From positions 1 through 43,094 of the forward strand of contig NZ_CAMPKE010000024.1 of assembly GCF_946887195.1 (NCBI RefSeq): 43,094 bases of DNA, read 5' to 3'. The stretch's first letter is position 1, and each line of letters starts with the position of its first letter. This DNA is from an uncultured Halomonas sp. GTDB lineage: Bacteria > Pseudomonadota > Gammaproteobacteria > Pseudomonadales > Halomonadaceae. The notes beneath the pieces were generated by a model. That model was not told the origin of the DNA. It saw only the letters and a list, made by a program, of their open reading frames with translations, and searched no databases. This document shows positions 19,558-33,086 of the stretch, one piece after another. The translations under genes were made by a program, and so were the position numbers.

Positions 19558-19643
19558 GATCAGGCTAGGCGAAGTCGTCCGAGAAGGCGGAGTTTACAGG
19601 CAGTAAATGAGCATTTTGAGGTCGACTTCAACAAAGCCTGATC
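19558..19643. repeat. Long imperfect palindrome, possible dispersed repeat or structured RNA
   Basis: Arms GATCAGGCT (19558-19566) and AGCCTGATC (19635-19643) pair over 9 bp. GAAGTCG (19571-19577) and CGACTTC (19623-19629) continue the stem. The tip has TTTAC/GTAAA (19593-19597, 19603-19607). The whole 86 bases can therefore fold into one hairpin. It lies between the rluC start and the rne promoter. I know similar-looking elements (a GTTTAC...GTAAATGAGCATT core) from other gammaproteobacterial intergenic regions, but that is memory, not a search. Confidence 0.55.
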
Positions 19644-19716
19644 GAGCACAGTAGTTTTTCAGAGATTTCCCCGGCAAAAAGCGCATTCTACCGTACTCAG
19701 CGACGACTCGCGCCAA

Positions 19717-19745
19717 TTGCTGACGTGTTGCTTTACTGATATATT
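19717..19745 (+). promoter_or_regulatory. Candidate sigma-70 promoter for rne
   Basis: -35 TTGCTG (19717-19722), 17-base spacer, -10 TATATT (19740-19745, preceded by TGA). The expected start near 19752 would give rne an untranslated leader of about 480 bases, in line with the long, autoregulatory rne leader of E. coli (361 bases). Confidence 0.6.
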
Positions 19746-20235
19746 TCGAACTCGCTCCAATGGGAAGAAATGCCCGATTTTCTTGCGCCTGCATCACCTC
19801 TGCTCGACAAAAGCATGCAGGCCGGAGCGACGAATACGGCGACAAGGCTTGGGTCAGAACTCGAGCCTTGCCGCCAAAGCAGCAGAAACGACGTTACGCC
19901 ACGCCCGGGCCCCAGGCCGATCCCAACCAAAGACGGACGGCCCACAGCGCCACGGGAAATATCCATACCGTGCCGGTGGCCGGCGTCGGCGAATCGAACA
20001 ATGCCAGGTGTCTGGCGGTAGTCAGCAGGGCCGGATGGGAGACGAAATATCCCGCCGAAACATGTTCTGCCACCGCCGCGTACTCAACATGATCCAGCAG
20101 CGCCCGCCCCTTTGGGTCTGGCGTTGATGACGCATTCACGACATGCGCTGAGCACAGCACGAAGCACGACGCGGTTCGCCGTCGCCGACGCAATGGAGCG
20201 GCAGCCCTCCGGCGCGCCATACTCAGCGAGACACT
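19746..20235 (+). promoter_or_regulatory. rne: Long structured 5' leader of rne
   Basis: No reading frame in this stretch looks like a real protein. Seen directly: hairpin GCCTGCAT / ATGCAGGC (19787-19794, 19815-19822), and a second stem CAAGGCT / AGCCTTG (19843-19849, 19864-19870) extended by GGC/GCC across small internal loops. In E. coli such leader hairpins let RNase E cut and limit its own messenger. A similar function here is inference. The ribosome-binding site before the ATG is weak (GCGAG), which fits low, regulated translation. Confidence 0.55.
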
Positions 20236-23200
20236 ATGAAACGAATGCTCATCAATGCGACCCAGCCCGAAGAGCTGCGCGTCGCGCTGGTCGATGGACA
20301 ACGCCTTTACGACCTGGATATCGAATCCGGGGCTCGAGAACAGAAAAAAGCCAATATCTATCGCGGCAAGATCACCCGTGTCGAACCCTCTCTGGAAGCC
20401 GCCTTCGTCGATTTCGGCGCCGACCGCCACGGTTTCCTGCCGCTCAAGGAGATCTCACGCGAGTATTTTTCCAAGGAGCCCGCCGGTCGCATCAACATCA
20501 AGGAAGTGATCAAGGAGGGCCAGGAGGTCATCGTTCAGGTCGACAAGGAAGAGCGCGGCAACAAGGGCGCGGCCTTGACGACCTTCATCAGCCTGGCCGG
20601 ACGCTTTCTGGTGCTGATGCCCAACAACCCGCGTGCCGGGGGCATTTCACGCCGCATCGAAGGTGAAGAGCGCGCGCAGCTCAAGGACGCAATGGGCCAG
20701 CTCACGCTGCCCGATAAAATGGGTGTCATCGTGCGCACCGCCGGCATCGGGCGCAGCGCCGAGGAACTGCAATGGGACATGGACTATCTGGTCCAGGTCT
20801 GGGAAGCGATCACCGAGGAAGCGGGCAAGCGCTCGGCGCCGTTCCTCATCTATCGCGAATCCAACGTCATCATCCGCGCGATGCGCGACTACCTGCGCCA
20901 GGACATCGGCGAAGTGCTGATCGACAATCCCGAGGTGCACCAGGAGGCGCTCGGGTTCATTCGCCAGGTCATGCCCTCCTATCAGCAGAAGATCAAGCTC
21001 TACGCTGACGACGTACCGCTGTTTTCACGCTTCCAGATCGAGAGCCAGATCGAAACCGCCTATCAGCGTGAAGTGAAGCTGCCTTCCGGCGGCGCGGTGG
21101 TCATCGATCATACCGAAGCGCTGGTCTCCATCGATATCAACTCGGCGCGCGCCACGCGCGGCAGCGATATCGAGGAAACCGCGCTGCAGACCAATCTCGA
21201 AGCCGCCGACGAGATCGCCCGGCAGCTGCGCTTGCGCGATATCGGCGGCCTGGTGGTCATCGACTTCATCGATATGTCGCCGGCGCGCAACCAGCGCGAT
21301 GTCGAGAACCGCATGCGCGATGCCCTCAAGCTCGACCGTGCGCGGGTCCAGATCGGCCGCATCTCGCGTTTCGGCCTGATGGAAATGTCGCGCCAGCGTC
21401 TGCGTCCTTCGCTGGGCGAGACCAGCGGCGTGGTCTGCCCGCGCTGCGATGGTCAGGGCACCATCCGTGACGTACGCTCGCTGTCGCTCTCGGTCATGCG
21501 CTTGATCGAAGAAGAAGCGATGAAGGAGCGCAGCGCGCACATTCGCGCCATTCTGCCGGTACCGGTAGCGACGTACCTGCTCAACGAGAAGCGCGCGTCT
21601 CTCGTCGATATCGAACGCCGCCAAGGTGTCCGAGTCGTCATGCTGCCCAATCCCGAGATGGATACGCCGCATTACGACGTTCAGCGTTTGCGCGAAGACC
21701 ATCTCGACGACGAAGACAGCGACAAGCCTAGCTTCGAGTTGTCCACCGACACCGAGATCGGCAAGGAGCCGGACCCGGCCTTCGCCAAGCCGGTGCAACG
21801 CGCCGAGGCGGCGGTCAAGACCGTGACGCACAGTGCGCCAGCGCCGGCATCGCTGCAGAAGCCGGTCGAAGCGTTGAAGCCTGCCCCAGCCGCGGCCTCC
21901 TCCTCGGGCGTGCTGTCACGCCTGTTCAAAGGGTTCGGCAAACTGCTGGGCGGCGACGAGCAAGCACCCGCCTCCGAGGGTTCCGCGCAGCGTGAGCGCC
22001 GCTCGGCCGGCACCGGTTCGCGTCAGGGTGCCGCGCAGCGCGACACTGCCGAATCGCGTGGCGGTCGTAGCGGTGGCAATCGTCGCCGGCGCAGCGATGG
22101 GCGCGACGAGAAGCGCGAGGAGCCGCGTGAGGATAGACGTACGCCGCGCAATACTCGCCAGGAAACCGAGAACCGCGGCACCGCCAAGGATAGCCGCCCC
22201 GCCAAGAGCGAAGGCAAACCGGCCCAGCGCGGCAGGTCACGCCAGGAAGAAACCGCGCAGAAGCCGGCGAAAGCCGAACGCAACGAGAAGGCCGACAACC
22301 GGCCGCGCCGCGATGACACCAAGGGCAGCGCCAAGCCTCAGCCCGAGGAGCAAGCCAAGAGCCCGGCCGAGAGCGACGGCAAGCCCAAGCGGACACGCAA
22401 CAATCCGCGCCAGCGCAGCCGCAAGCATGCGTTGAATCCGCAGGCCATCGCCGAGCAGGAGCGCCTCCAGGCAGAGGCGAATGCCGAGCCGGCTGCTCAG
22501 GCGGCTGCTTCGCCAAGCGCTCAGGCAACTACCCAGGAAGCCAAGAGCCCGGCCGACGCCTCACAGCAACCCAAGAGTGACGCCAAGGTAGCGGAGAAAG
22601 CGCAGCGCCAGCCCGCCAAGCGACGTGATGAAACGGCGGATCGCGCGGCTTTTGCCAGGGCATCGGAAGAGCCGGTGGAGGCCGCTCCTGCCGCAACCGC
22701 ACAGGAACGACCGGCCGAAGCGACCCAGCAGCCGGCCACTGCCGAGCGCGCTGAAAGCAAAGCGTCTGATATCGCCGCCAAACCCGAGAAAAAACCGGCC
22801 AGAGCGAGAAAGCGTGAAGCGGCGGTCAAGCTCGATTCGGCGACCGGCACGACTCCGGCAGCGGATCAGAGCGACAGCGTAAGCGCTCGAGATACGGCGG
22901 AGAAGATCGGCGAGGAAACGGCGGCCACTTCCGCCAAGGAAACGTCTGGCGAGCCCGCAGCGAAGACTCAGCCAGTGCAGGCCCCGCAACCGCCCAAGCT
23001 GTATGGCGGCAAGCCAAAGGCGGAAGACGCCGCGCCGATTCCCGGCTCGACACCTGCCAGCCCGCAGCCAGAGGCAGTGCGCGAAACCGGGACCGAGAGC
23101 AAAGCCAAGAGCGAGCATGAGTCCGGCGAGCCCATCCAGCCCACCGGCGAGGCCGCTCAGGCGGATACCCACGCCGAGCGCAAACCGGAAGATGAGCCCG

Positions 23201-23367
23201 CCGAGCCAGTTCGGACCGATGCCGGAAGCCAGGCTCGCGAAATCGAGGTATCGTCCCAGCCGGCGGAAGAGGAAGCAGCGCAGCCAACGCGCCGCCGCCG
23301 AGCTCGCCGGGCCCACAACGACCCGCGCGAAAAACGCCGGCAGGGTCAGACCGAAGACGGACACTGA
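20236..23367 (+). CDS. rne: Ribonuclease E
   Basis: A 1043-residue endoribonuclease, scaffold of the RNA degradosome, for mRNA decay and rRNA/tRNA processing. The N-terminal catalytic half (about 1-510) contains the S1 domain (residues 35-120), the metal-binding aspartates D300 (SIDINSAR) and D343 (VVIDFIDM), and the Zn-link CPRC at C401/C404; these align with E. coli D303, D346, C404 and C407 with a constant offset of three. A likely membrane-anchoring amphipathic stretch ([13 protein letters not shown]) lies near 560-572. The rest is disordered: arginine-rich RNA-binding region (about 590-740), then Ala/Pro/Glu-rich tail with PPKLYGGKP near 919-927, which could be a partner-binding motif. 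It diverges from rluC. Confidence 0.97.
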   Translation: MKRMLINATQPEELRVALVDGQRLYDLDIESGAREQKKANIYRGKITRVEPSLEAAFVDFGADRHGFLPLKEISREYFSKEPAGRINIKEVIKEGQEVIVQVDKEERGNKGAALTTFISLAGRFLVLMPNNPRAGGISRRIEGEERAQLKDAMGQLTLPDKMGVIVRTAGIGRSAEELQWDMDYLVQVWEAITEEAGKRSAPFLIYRESNVIIRAMRDYLRQDIGEVLIDNPEVHQEALGFIRQVMPSYQQKIKLYADDVPLFSRFQIESQIETAYQREVKLPSGGAVVIDHTEALVSIDINSARATRGSDIEETALQTNLEAADEIARQLRLRDIGGLVVIDFIDMSPARNQRDVENRMRDALKLDRARVQIGRISRFGLMEMSRQRLRPSLGETSGVVCPRCDGQGTIRDVRSLSLSVMRLIEEEAMKERSAHIRAILPVPVATYLLNEKRASLVDIERRQGVRVVMLPNPEMDTPHYDVQRLREDHLDDEDSDKPSFELSTDTEIGKEPDPAFAKPVQRAEAAVKTVTHSAPAPASLQKPVEALKPAPAAASSSGVLSRLFKGFGKLLGGDEQAPASEGSAQRERRSAGTGSRQGAAQRDTAESRGGRSGGNRRRRSDGRDEKREEPREDRRTPRNTRQETENRGTAKDSRPAKSEGKPAQRGRSRQEETAQKPAKAERNEKADNRPRRDDTKGSAKPQPEEQAKSPAESDGKPKRTRNNPRQRSRKHALNPQAIAEQERLQAEANAEPAAQAAASPSAQATTQEAKSPADASQQPKSDAKVAEKAQRQPAKRRDETADRAAFARASEEPVEAAPAATAQERPAEATQQPATAERAESKASDIAAKPEKKPARARKREAAVKLDSATGTTPAADQSDSVSARDTAEKIGEETAATSAKETSGEPAAKTQPVQAPQPPKLYGGKPKAEDAAPIPGSTPASPQPEAVRETGTESKAKSEHESGEPIQPTGEAAQADTHAERKPEDEPAEPVRTDAGSQAREIEVSSQPAEEEAAQPTRRRRARRAHNDPREKRRQGQTEDGH

Positions 23368-23409
23368 GTTCTCGATCCGCGCCTTAGCAATCGCGATACG
23401 CTAAACGAA

Positions 23410-23444
23410 ACGACGCCCGCGGCCGTAAGGCTCGCGGGCGTCGT
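23410..23444. terminator. Bidirectional intrinsic terminator between rne and apeB
   Basis: A perfect 12-bp GC-rich stem ACGACGCCCGCG / CGCGGGCGTCGT (23410-23421, 23433-23444) with an 11-base loop lies in the convergent gap. Short T-rich stretches follow on both strands (GTTTGCTG rightward, TTCGTTTAG leftward), so it can serve both genes. Confidence 0.8.
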
Positions 23445-23461
23445 GTTTGCTGTCCGCTATT

Positions 23462-24766
23462 TCAGGCCAGTTCGCGACGATTGATGAACGCCGTCAATAC
23501 ACGAATCAGATAATCCGGATCCTGACTGCCGGCGGTCTCGCGAATCGAGTGCATGCCCCATTGCGGTACGCCGACATCCAGCGTGGGGATGCCCAATTCG
23601 GTTGCGGTGATGGGTCCGATCGTACTGCCGCAAGCCATGTCGGCGCGTGTGACGAAGGTTTGGGACGGCACTCCCGCTTCACGACACAGATCGCGGAACA
23701 GCGCGGCGGTGGCACTAGTGGTGGCATAGCGCTGGTTGGCATTGACCTTGAGCACCGGCCCGCCGTTGATCGCCGGCCCATGGGCGGCGTCGTGTTTGTC
23801 GATGAAATTGGGATGCAGCGCATGCGCGTTGTCACAGGAGATCAGTCTCGAGGCCTGCAACAGCCGGAACCAGCCCTCGTCGCCCCCGTCCCTATTGCCT
23901 AACTGCGCATGAACCCGACGCAGCACATCCGATAAAAAAGGCCCTTGCGCACCACAGGCACTGGCACTGCCTACCTCTTCGTGATCGTTGGCTACGAGCA
24001 CCGCGCCCTGGGTGCCATCGCTATCGAGCAGTGCCTCCATGCCAATGAAGCATGACAGCAGGTTATCCAGGCGTGCACTACTGATCAGTTCGCCATCGAC
24101 GCCGACCCGCGCTGGCGGCTGGGTATCGTAAAGACACAGCTCGAAACCGAGAACCTCGATGTTCTGCAAACCGTGCTGTTCATATAGCCAACGCGAGAGC
24201 AACCGATCGAACTCCTTATTCTCGCTGCCTTGTAACAGCACCGGCGCCATCTGGGTCTGCGCATTGATCGCGCGACCGTTGTTGGCTTCACGGTCCAGAT
24301 GGATGGCCAGGCTGGGCACGATCGCCACCGGTCGCTCGATATTGATCAACACTCCCTGCAAGTGGCCATCGGCGCGCCTGACGTGCACGCGCCCGGCAAT
24401 GCCCAGATCGCGATCGAACCATGGCGCCAGCAGCGCCCCGCCATAGACTTCCACGCCGAGTTGCAGCCAGCCGCGCCCGGCAATCGCCGCATTCGGCTTG
24501 AGTCGCAGGCCGGGACTATCGGTATGCGCGCCAATCAGACGCAACGCATAGAGCTCACGCTCGGGCAGTTGCATGGCAATCAACGATGAATCGTTGCGGG
24601 TCACCACGATGCGCTCGCCAGGGCTCAGTGCCCATGGCTGCGTCTCGTCGAGGCGGCGAAAGCCCGCCTGTTCCAGGCGCCTCGCCATGTTTGCCGTGGC
24701 ATGCCAGGGCGTTGGGGACGATTGCAGGAAGGCCAGTAAACGTTCCAGGGTTGAATCGTGAGGCAT
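23462..24766 (-). CDS. apeB: M18-family aspartyl/general aminopeptidase
   Basis: A 434-residue cytoplasmic metallo-aminopeptidase, usually a dodecamer with two zinc ions. The metal-site residues are visible in order: HTDSPG (His), SARLDNL (bridging Asp), NDHEEVGS (catalytic Glu pair), SCDNAHA (Asp) and QWGMHSIRE (C-terminal His). Two nearby ATGs exist. I choose 24766, because AAGG lies six bases before it and directly abuts the other (24772). It converges with rne and shares its terminator; prc is divergent. Confidence 0.93.
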   Translation of the reverse strand: MPHDSTLERLLAFLQSSPTPWHATANMARRLEQAGFRRLDETQPWALSPGERIVVTRNDSSLIAMQLPERELYALRLIGAHTDSPGLRLKPNAAIAGRGWLQLGVEVYGGALLAPWFDRDLGIAGRVHVRRADGHLQGVLINIERPVAIVPSLAIHLDREANNGRAINAQTQMAPVLLQGSENKEFDRLLSRWLYEQHGLQNIEVLGFELCLYDTQPPARVGVDGELISSARLDNLLSCFIGMEALLDSDGTQGAVLVANDHEEVGSASACGAQGPFLSDVLRRVHAQLGNRDGGDEGWFRLLQASRLISCDNAHALHPNFIDKHDAAHGPAINGGPVLKVNANQRYATTSATAALFRDLCREAGVPSQTFVTRADMACGSTIGPITATELGIPTLDVGVPQWGMHSIRETAGSQDPDYLIRVLTAFINRRELA

Positions 24767-24939
24767 AATCATCCTTTCTCAAGACGCTAATCGGTTAGCC
24801 CGTTCGCCGTTACCAGAGCGGCCCGAGACGATGGGTTGCTCCGATGAAAGCAATCATTCGCCATGTAACGAAGAGGATCAGGCGCTATCTTGATTTTTCG
24901 CTCAATCGTTTAGTGTCATGTCTAACGGGCCATTGAGGT

Positions 24940-24999
24940 CTGTGTATGGCGACACAGGTGATACAATGCCTGACCGGCATGCACAGCTCATACCGGTCA
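24940..24999 (+). promoter_or_regulatory. Candidate extended -10 promoter and inverted repeats before prc
   Basis: TGA followed by TACAAT (24959-24967) is an extended -10 element about 75 bases upstream of the prc ATG; no good -35 is visible. A 6-bp inverted repeat CTGTGT / ACACAG (24940-24945, 24952-24957) lies just upstream and could be an operator. TGACCGG / CCGGTCA (24971-24977, 24993-24999) lies just downstream and would form a hairpin in the leader or bind a dimeric regulator. No regulator is identified. Confidence 0.4.
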
Positions 25000-25041
25000 T
25001 CTAGGGAACAGAGTGTACATGAAACCGGGAGTGCTTCATTG

Positions 25042-28904
<3,863 letters not shown>

Positions 28905-28914
28905 AAAAACGAAA

Positions 28915-29280
28915 CTAGCCAATATCTCGCGCAGAAAATTCCATCTTTTCGCTGAAGGGGTATTCAAGCGATACGCGGCTCATCTGCTGGCGATGCTGGC
29001 TTTCGGCGTGCCCTATCTCGCGTGCAGAATAATCCGCCATCGTGAGGGTGAGCATGAAGGTCAGCCACATGGCACCGGCCAGTGCGAATACACGCAGCAG
29101 GTTGTCGGCCGAGCGTAAGCCCATGAAGAAAGCCATGATCAGTGCCGCCATGATGAACGCGCAGATCAAACTGAAAACATGCCCTACCAGGCCCGGCACC
29201 ATCTTGGTGGCCGTCACGCTGGCCGCCAGGGCCAACAGGTAACCGCCCCAAGCGAGGACAGGCGCCTTGACGTCTTTCAT
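28915..29280 (-). CDS. Cytochrome c oxidase subunit IV-like membrane protein
   Basis: A 121-residue protein with three predicted transmembrane helices (about residues 8-28, 34-57 and 66-86) and a polar C-terminal tail. This fits the bacterial oxidase subunit IV (CtaF/CyoD-like) that helps assemble the copper site of subunit I. Family members diverge strongly, so the call leans on the context: it is the last gene of the ACIII-caa3 operon, 13 bases after subunit III. The frame is open upstream to 29355; ATG 29280 with AGAGG upstream is chosen. No terminator is evident before the convergent ligB stop. Confidence 0.78.
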   Translation of the reverse strand: MKDVKAPVLAWGGYLLALAASVTATKMVPGLVGHVFSLICAFIMAALIMAFFMGLRSADNLLRVFALAGAMWLTFMLTLTMADYSAREIGHAESQHRQQMSRVSLEYPFSEKMEFSARDIG

Positions 29281-29293
29281 ATCGCACCTCTCT

Positions 29294-29962
29294 TCATGAT
29301 GTCGTACGCAGTAAGTACTGGGACGTGAAAATAAATACCCACATGACATCGACAAAGGCCCAGTAGAGCCCGCTTATCTGAACCTGGCGGCCCAGTTTCG
29401 CGGGATCCCGCCAGCGTATCGTCAGTACGATCAGTGCCGTGAGCACAACCATGCCCAGGGACATATGCACGGCATGCAATCCGGTCAGCGTGTAATAGAA
29501 ATTGAAGAACATCTGGGCGCGCTCGGGGTGCTGTCCCGGATAGGTGAATTCCAGCCCCAGAACCGGCATCAACCCCTCCGTGTACTCGAGATACCATTCG
29601 TAGCCCTTGATACCCAGAAACACGATGCCGATGCTTATCGTGACGAACAGGAACGTCAATGCCAGCCGCCTTTTCTCGGCATTGACGGCACGCTCGGCCA
29701 ATGTCATGAACAGGCTACTGGTCACCAGAAGCGCCGTGTTGAGCGTTCCCAGCACCAGATCGAGATGGCTCGCCGCTTCGGCGAACACGTCGGGATAGGC
29801 ATGACGATAGACCGCAAAGCTGGTGAATACGCCACCGAACAGCATCAACTCCGTGGCCAGGAATATCCACATGCCCATGAGATTCGCATGGCGCTGCTGC
29901 GCCAGGTCGTCGAACTGCTCGGCGGGCGTCGCCTTATTTCTGGTCGATGGTATCGTAGTCAT
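29294..29962 (-). CDS. ctaE: Cytochrome c oxidase subunit III
   Basis: A 222-residue, five-helix form of subunit III (shorter than the seven-helix mitochondrial type, like CyoC). Helices include [75 protein letters not shown] and a C-terminal [32 protein letters not shown] and [12 protein letters not shown] are family signatures. Subunit III stabilises the proton-uptake side of subunit I. Its ATG (29962) lies inside the last 29 bases of ctaD, in a different frame. The longer open frame to 30157 is an overlap artefact. Confidence 0.92.
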   Translation of the reverse strand: MTTIPSTRNKATPAEQFDDLAQQRHANLMGMWIFLATELMLFGGVFTSFAVYRHAYPDVFAEAASHLDLVLGTLNTALLVTSSLFMTLAERAVNAEKRRLALTFLFVTISIGIVFLGIKGYEWYLEYTEGLMPVLGLEFTYPGQHPERAQMFFNFYYTLTGLHAVHMSLGMVVLTALIVLTIRWRDPAKLGRQVQISGLYWAFVDVMWVFIFTSQYLLRTTS

Positions 29963-31550
29963 AAGCCGGCCCCGTAACCCGCTGCGGTTCAAGGAAATTA
30001 TGCTTTGGCGGTGGCGAATCCGTGCGCCATTCGAGCCCTGCGGCGCGCCATGGATTGGCTGGGGCACGCTTGCCCCAGCGCAGCGACCAGAGCAAATAGG
30101 CCAGTGGCAGCAAGTAGCCGATGGCCAGCACCCCCGCCCCCAGCGATGACATGACATGCAATATCTGGAAACCCTCGGGGTACGTCTGGTAACGCCTGGG
30201 CATACCGGCGTAGCCCATCAGATATTGCGGGAAGAATGTCAGGTTGAAGCCGATGAACAGAGCCAACGACGCCACCTTGGCCCAGGCTTCGGGGTACAGG
30301 CGTCCCGTCATCTTCGGCCACCAGAAATGCAGCCCACCGATATAGGCCGTCACCATGCCGCCGACCATGATGTAGTGAAAATGCGCGACGACGAAGTAGG
30401 TATCATGCACATGCACGTCGACCGCGAGCGTGGCGAGGAAAATCCCCGTGAACCCCCCGATGGTGAACAGGCCAACGAACGACAGGCCATAGATCATCGG
30501 CGACGAAAAGGTAAGGCGCCCCTTGTATAGGGTCGCGGTCCAGTTGAAGGTCTTGATCGCGGAGGGCAGCGCGACGAAGAAGGAGAACAGGGAGAACATC
30601 AAGCCGGCATAGAGACTTTGTCCCGAAACGAACATGTGATGTCCCCATACGAGGAAACCGAACACGGCGATCGCCATGATCGAAATGGCCATGCCGTGAT
30701 AGCCGAAAACCGTCTTGCGCGAAAAGCAGGTGAGCAGTTCCGACACGACGCCCATCCCCGGCAGAATCATGATGTAGACCGCGGGATGCGAGTAGAACCA
30801 GAAAAGATGCTGATACAGGATGGGGTCTCCGCCCAGGAGCGGATCGAAAACGCCGATTCCCAGGAATCGCTCCAGCACGAGCAGCAGTAGCGTGGCGGAA
30901 AGCACCGGGGTCGCCAGCACCATCACCAGGCTCGTCGCGTAATTGGCCCAGACGAACAGGGGTAAGCGAAACCAGGTCAGCCCTGGTGCGCGCATCTTGT
31001 GGGTGGTGACGATGAAGTTGATCCCCGTCATGATCGTGGAGAAACCCACGACGAATACGCCGGATACCGCCGCGATCACGGCAGTATCGGAAAACTCCGT
31101 GGAATAGGGTGTATAGAACGTCCAGCCGGTATCCACGCCGCTGGTGATCACCGCCGCCATCGTCACTATCCCGCCGATGGTATAAACGTACCAGGAGAGC
31201 AGGTTGATCCGGGGAAAAGCCAGATCCTTGGCCCCCACCATGAGCGGCAGTAGAAAATTGCCTAACGTGTTGGGAATCGAAGGGATCAGAAAAAACCACA
31301 CCATGACGATACCGTGAACGGTGAATAGCTGGTTGTAGGTATCCGCGCTAACCAAGTCGGCTTGCGGTGTCATCAACTCCAGACGAATGAGCAGTGCCGC
31401 GATCCCGCCCAGGAAGAAGAAAGCGGTGATGGAAACCGTGTATAGCCAGGCGACGCGCTTATGGTCCGTTGTCAGTAGCCAATCGCGGATGCGCCAGCCG
31501 CTGCTCAGATAACTCTCGTGCGCTTCGTTGTTAGCGGCTTCGGCATTCAT
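29934..31550 (-). CDS. ctaD: aa3-type cytochrome c oxidase subunit I
   Basis: A 538-residue, twelve-helix catalytic subunit of a heme-copper oxidase that reduces oxygen and pumps protons. Ligands visible are H79 and H392 for the low-spin heme a, H390 for heme a3, and H255, H304 and H305 for CuB; Y259 is the expected His-Tyr cross-link partner. The helix VI motif reads YSHPAVY, not HPEVY. This marks an A2-type enzyme, which lacks the usual D-channel glutamate and uses Tyr-Ser instead. The start overlaps the coxB stop by four bases (ATGA). Confidence 0.96.
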   Translation of the reverse strand: MNAEAANNEAHESYLSSGWRIRDWLLTTDHKRVAWLYTVSITAFFFLGGIAALLIRLELMTPQADLVSADTYNQLFTVHGIVMVWFFLIPSIPNTLGNFLLPLMVGAKDLAFPRINLLSWYVYTIGGIVTMAAVITSGVDTGWTFYTPYSTEFSDTAVIAAVSGVFVVGFSTIMTGINFIVTTHKMRAPGLTWFRLPLFVWANYATSLVMVLATPVLSATLLLLVLERFLGIGVFDPLLGGDPILYQHLFWFYSHPAVYIMILPGMGVVSELLTCFSRKTVFGYHGMAISIMAIAVFGFLVWGHHMFVSGQSLYAGLMFSLFSFFVALPSAIKTFNWTATLYKGRLTFSSPMIYGLSFVGLFTIGGFTGIFLATLAVDVHVHDTYFVVAHFHYIMVGGMVTAYIGGLHFWWPKMTGRLYPEAWAKVASLALFIGFNLTFFPQYLMGYAGMPRRYQTYPEGFQILHVMSSLGAGVLAIGYLLPLAYLLWSLRWGKRAPANPWRAAGLEWRTDSPPPKHNFLEPQRVTGPAYDYDTIDQK

Positions 31551-32566
31551 GGGTTTTCTCCCTCGCTCTGCGGCACCGTTCCTTGCACCCAGTCGCCGGG
31601 CTCCAGCGATTTGATGTATGCGATAATCCGCAACAGTTCATCCTCCGTGATTTGGCCGGCAAAACTCGGCATGATCGGCGCGTATCCCGCGACGATGTGT
31701 TTTTCGGGATGCAGGATCGAATCGCGGATATAGGCTTCATCCGCCAGAATCACGCGTTCATCGCTCAGCGCCACGCTACGTCCGTAGATACCGTCGAGGC
31801 TCGGCGCCCTCACGCTCGACTTGCCCATGTGGCAGCCGCTGCAACCGTGCGCCTCGAAAAGCTCTTTACCGGCGGCGGCAAGACTTCCGTCGGTCCCCTG
31901 GCGGGTCAGCCACGCCTGGTAGGCGCCGCGCTCCATCACCACCACCTTACCGAGCATCCGCGAATGGAAACTGCCGCAGTACTCGGCACAGAAAAACCGA
32001 TACTCTCCTGTCTTGGATGCCTTGAACCACGCCTTTTGCTCTTTCCCGGGCACAACGTCACGCTTGAGACGGAATGCGGGAACGAAGAAGCTGTGAATGA
32101 CGTCCTGCGACGACACCTGCAGCTCGATGACTTCATCGACCGGGATATGCAGCGTATTGATTTCACGCGTGCCGTCCGGGTGCTGGACTTTCCACATCCA
32201 TTGCTTGCCCACGATATCGATCGTCATGGCCGAATCGGGGCCTCGATAGGCATCGAGGTAGAGGGTCGCTCCCCATCCGAAAAACACTAAAAACGCGACC
32301 AGCATGGCACCCAGCACGGCGATTTCGACCTTGTTCTCGGTACGTGTCGACGGCAGGTTCGAGCGATCGGCCTTGTCGTTGCCGGCGCGGTAATGAAAGC
32401 CGAACGCAGCGATGAGGCCGATTACCAGCAACAGGATAACGGCGCTGGCTGCCACCAGGGCGAAATAGAGATGGTCGACCTGCCCGGCGTAGTTGGTAGC
32501 CTGCTCGGGGATCAGTTGCAGCCCCTTATCCACTTCGTGGAGATAGGGGGCGATCTTATCGCTCAT
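31547..32566 (-). CDS. ctaC: Cytochrome c oxidase subunit II with fused cytochrome c domain (caa3 type)
   Basis: A 339-residue protein with two N-terminal transmembrane helices (about 32-57 and 82-105) and a periplasmic cupredoxin domain. The CuA ligands are H158, C193, C197, H201 and M204 with E195 ([12 protein letters not shown]). A C-terminal cytochrome c domain follows, with heme motif CSGCH (242-246) and a likely axial methionine in APIMPSF. The fusion lets the oxidase accept electrons directly from a partner complex without soluble cytochrome c. ATG 32566 has AGGAGG eight bases upstream; the extension to 32638 is unneeded. It overlaps the gene before it by 11 bases. Confidence 0.95.
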   Translation of the reverse strand: MSDKIAPYLHEVDKGLQLIPEQATNYAGQVDHLYFALVAASAVILLLVIGLIAAFGFHYRAGNDKADRSNLPSTRTENKVEIAVLGAMLVAFLVFFGWGATLYLDAYRGPDSAMTIDIVGKQWMWKVQHPDGTREINTLHIPVDEVIELQVSSQDVIHSFFVPAFRLKRDVVPGKEQKAWFKASKTGEYRFFCAEYCGSFHSRMLGKVVVMERGAYQAWLTRQGTDGSLAAAGKELFEAHGCSGCHMGKSSVRAPSLDGIYGRSVALSDERVILADEAYIRDSILHPEKHIVAGYAPIMPSFAGQITEDELLRIIAYIKSLEPGDWVQGTVPQSEGENP

Positions 32567-33086
32567 TGCCCGCCTCCTGCCTATCGTCACGCTCGTCGTT
32601 CTCGCCAGGCGCAACCACCGCTTTGGCAGCGGAAACATCTACCGCCTCGGAAACGGTTGCATCGACCGCTTTATCCACGGGTGGCTCCGTCAGGCCGATG
32701 CGGTCGCTTGCCTGCTCCCCCTGCTCTGGCAGGCCACGCTCGAGCAGCAACCGCATGGCGCGATCGATCGGTAAATGCACGCGGCCAGCTTCCCGATCGA
32801 CCCAGCCGACCCCTGTCAGCTGCCTGTTCATGTCTCGATTCAACTCGGCCAGATCCTTCTCGGGAGCGATCTGCAATGAAGGCGCCGAAGGCGCTTTGAT
32901 GGGCTCCCCAGCGAAGGGGTTGGGCGGATCGGGTAGCTCCTCCCATACCGTGGAAATCAACCCCCACAGAATCAGCAGAATGAGCGGCACGAGCACCGCC
33001 ATGAAAGCGATGAAATAAACCGGAATCCGAGCGGGTACGTCGTGCGCTTCATGCCCCGCGGTGGGATTTTTCGCCTCATCGCTCAT
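32556..33086 (-). CDS. Unrecognised single-helix membrane protein of the ACIII-caa3 operon
   Basis: A 176-residue protein I cannot assign to a named family. It has a short cytoplasmic N-terminus, one transmembrane helix (about 22-46, VYFIAFMAVLVPLILLILWG), a Pro-rich linker ELPDPPNPFAG, then DLAELNRDMNRQL and GWVDREAGRVHLPIDRAMRLLLERGLP. The last 45 residues are Ala/Val/Asp/Glu-rich low-complexity sequence. I recall a similar GWVD...IPIDRAM segment in small proteins near bacterial oxidase genes, so it may be a conserved accessory or assembly subunit; this is inference. It overlaps actF by 11 bases and ctaC by 11 bases, which implies tightly coupled synthesis. Confidence 0.75.
   Translation of the reverse strand: MSDEAKNPTAGHEAHDVPARIPVYFIAFMAVLVPLILLILWGLISTVWEELPDPPNPFAGEPIKAPSAPSLQIAPEKDLAELNRDMNRQLTGVGWVDREAGRVHLPIDRAMRLLLERGLPEQGEQASDRIGLTEPPVDKAVDATVSEAVDVSAAKAVVAPGENDERDDRQEAGNER

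Noticed and set aside
19894..20430. 178-codon leftward frame overlapping the rne start
   Set aside because: It covers the rne leader and first codons, shows no protein-like motif and has no ribosome-binding site of note.
22020..22440. Possible repeat array or CRISPR-like structure in the repetitive-looking rne tail
   Set aside because: The apparent repetition comes from Arg/Glu-rich coding sequence; no fixed repeat-spacer period exists.
22561..23364. 267-codon leftward frame opposite the rne tail
   Set aside because: Its Leu/Arg/Gly-rich composition is the mirror of the low-complexity Ala/Lys/Glu tail of RNase E.
32671..32967. Poly-Ala/Val segment as evidence of a separate small protein
   Set aside because: The low-complexity tail is in frame with the single-helix membrane protein; other frames give no plausible product.
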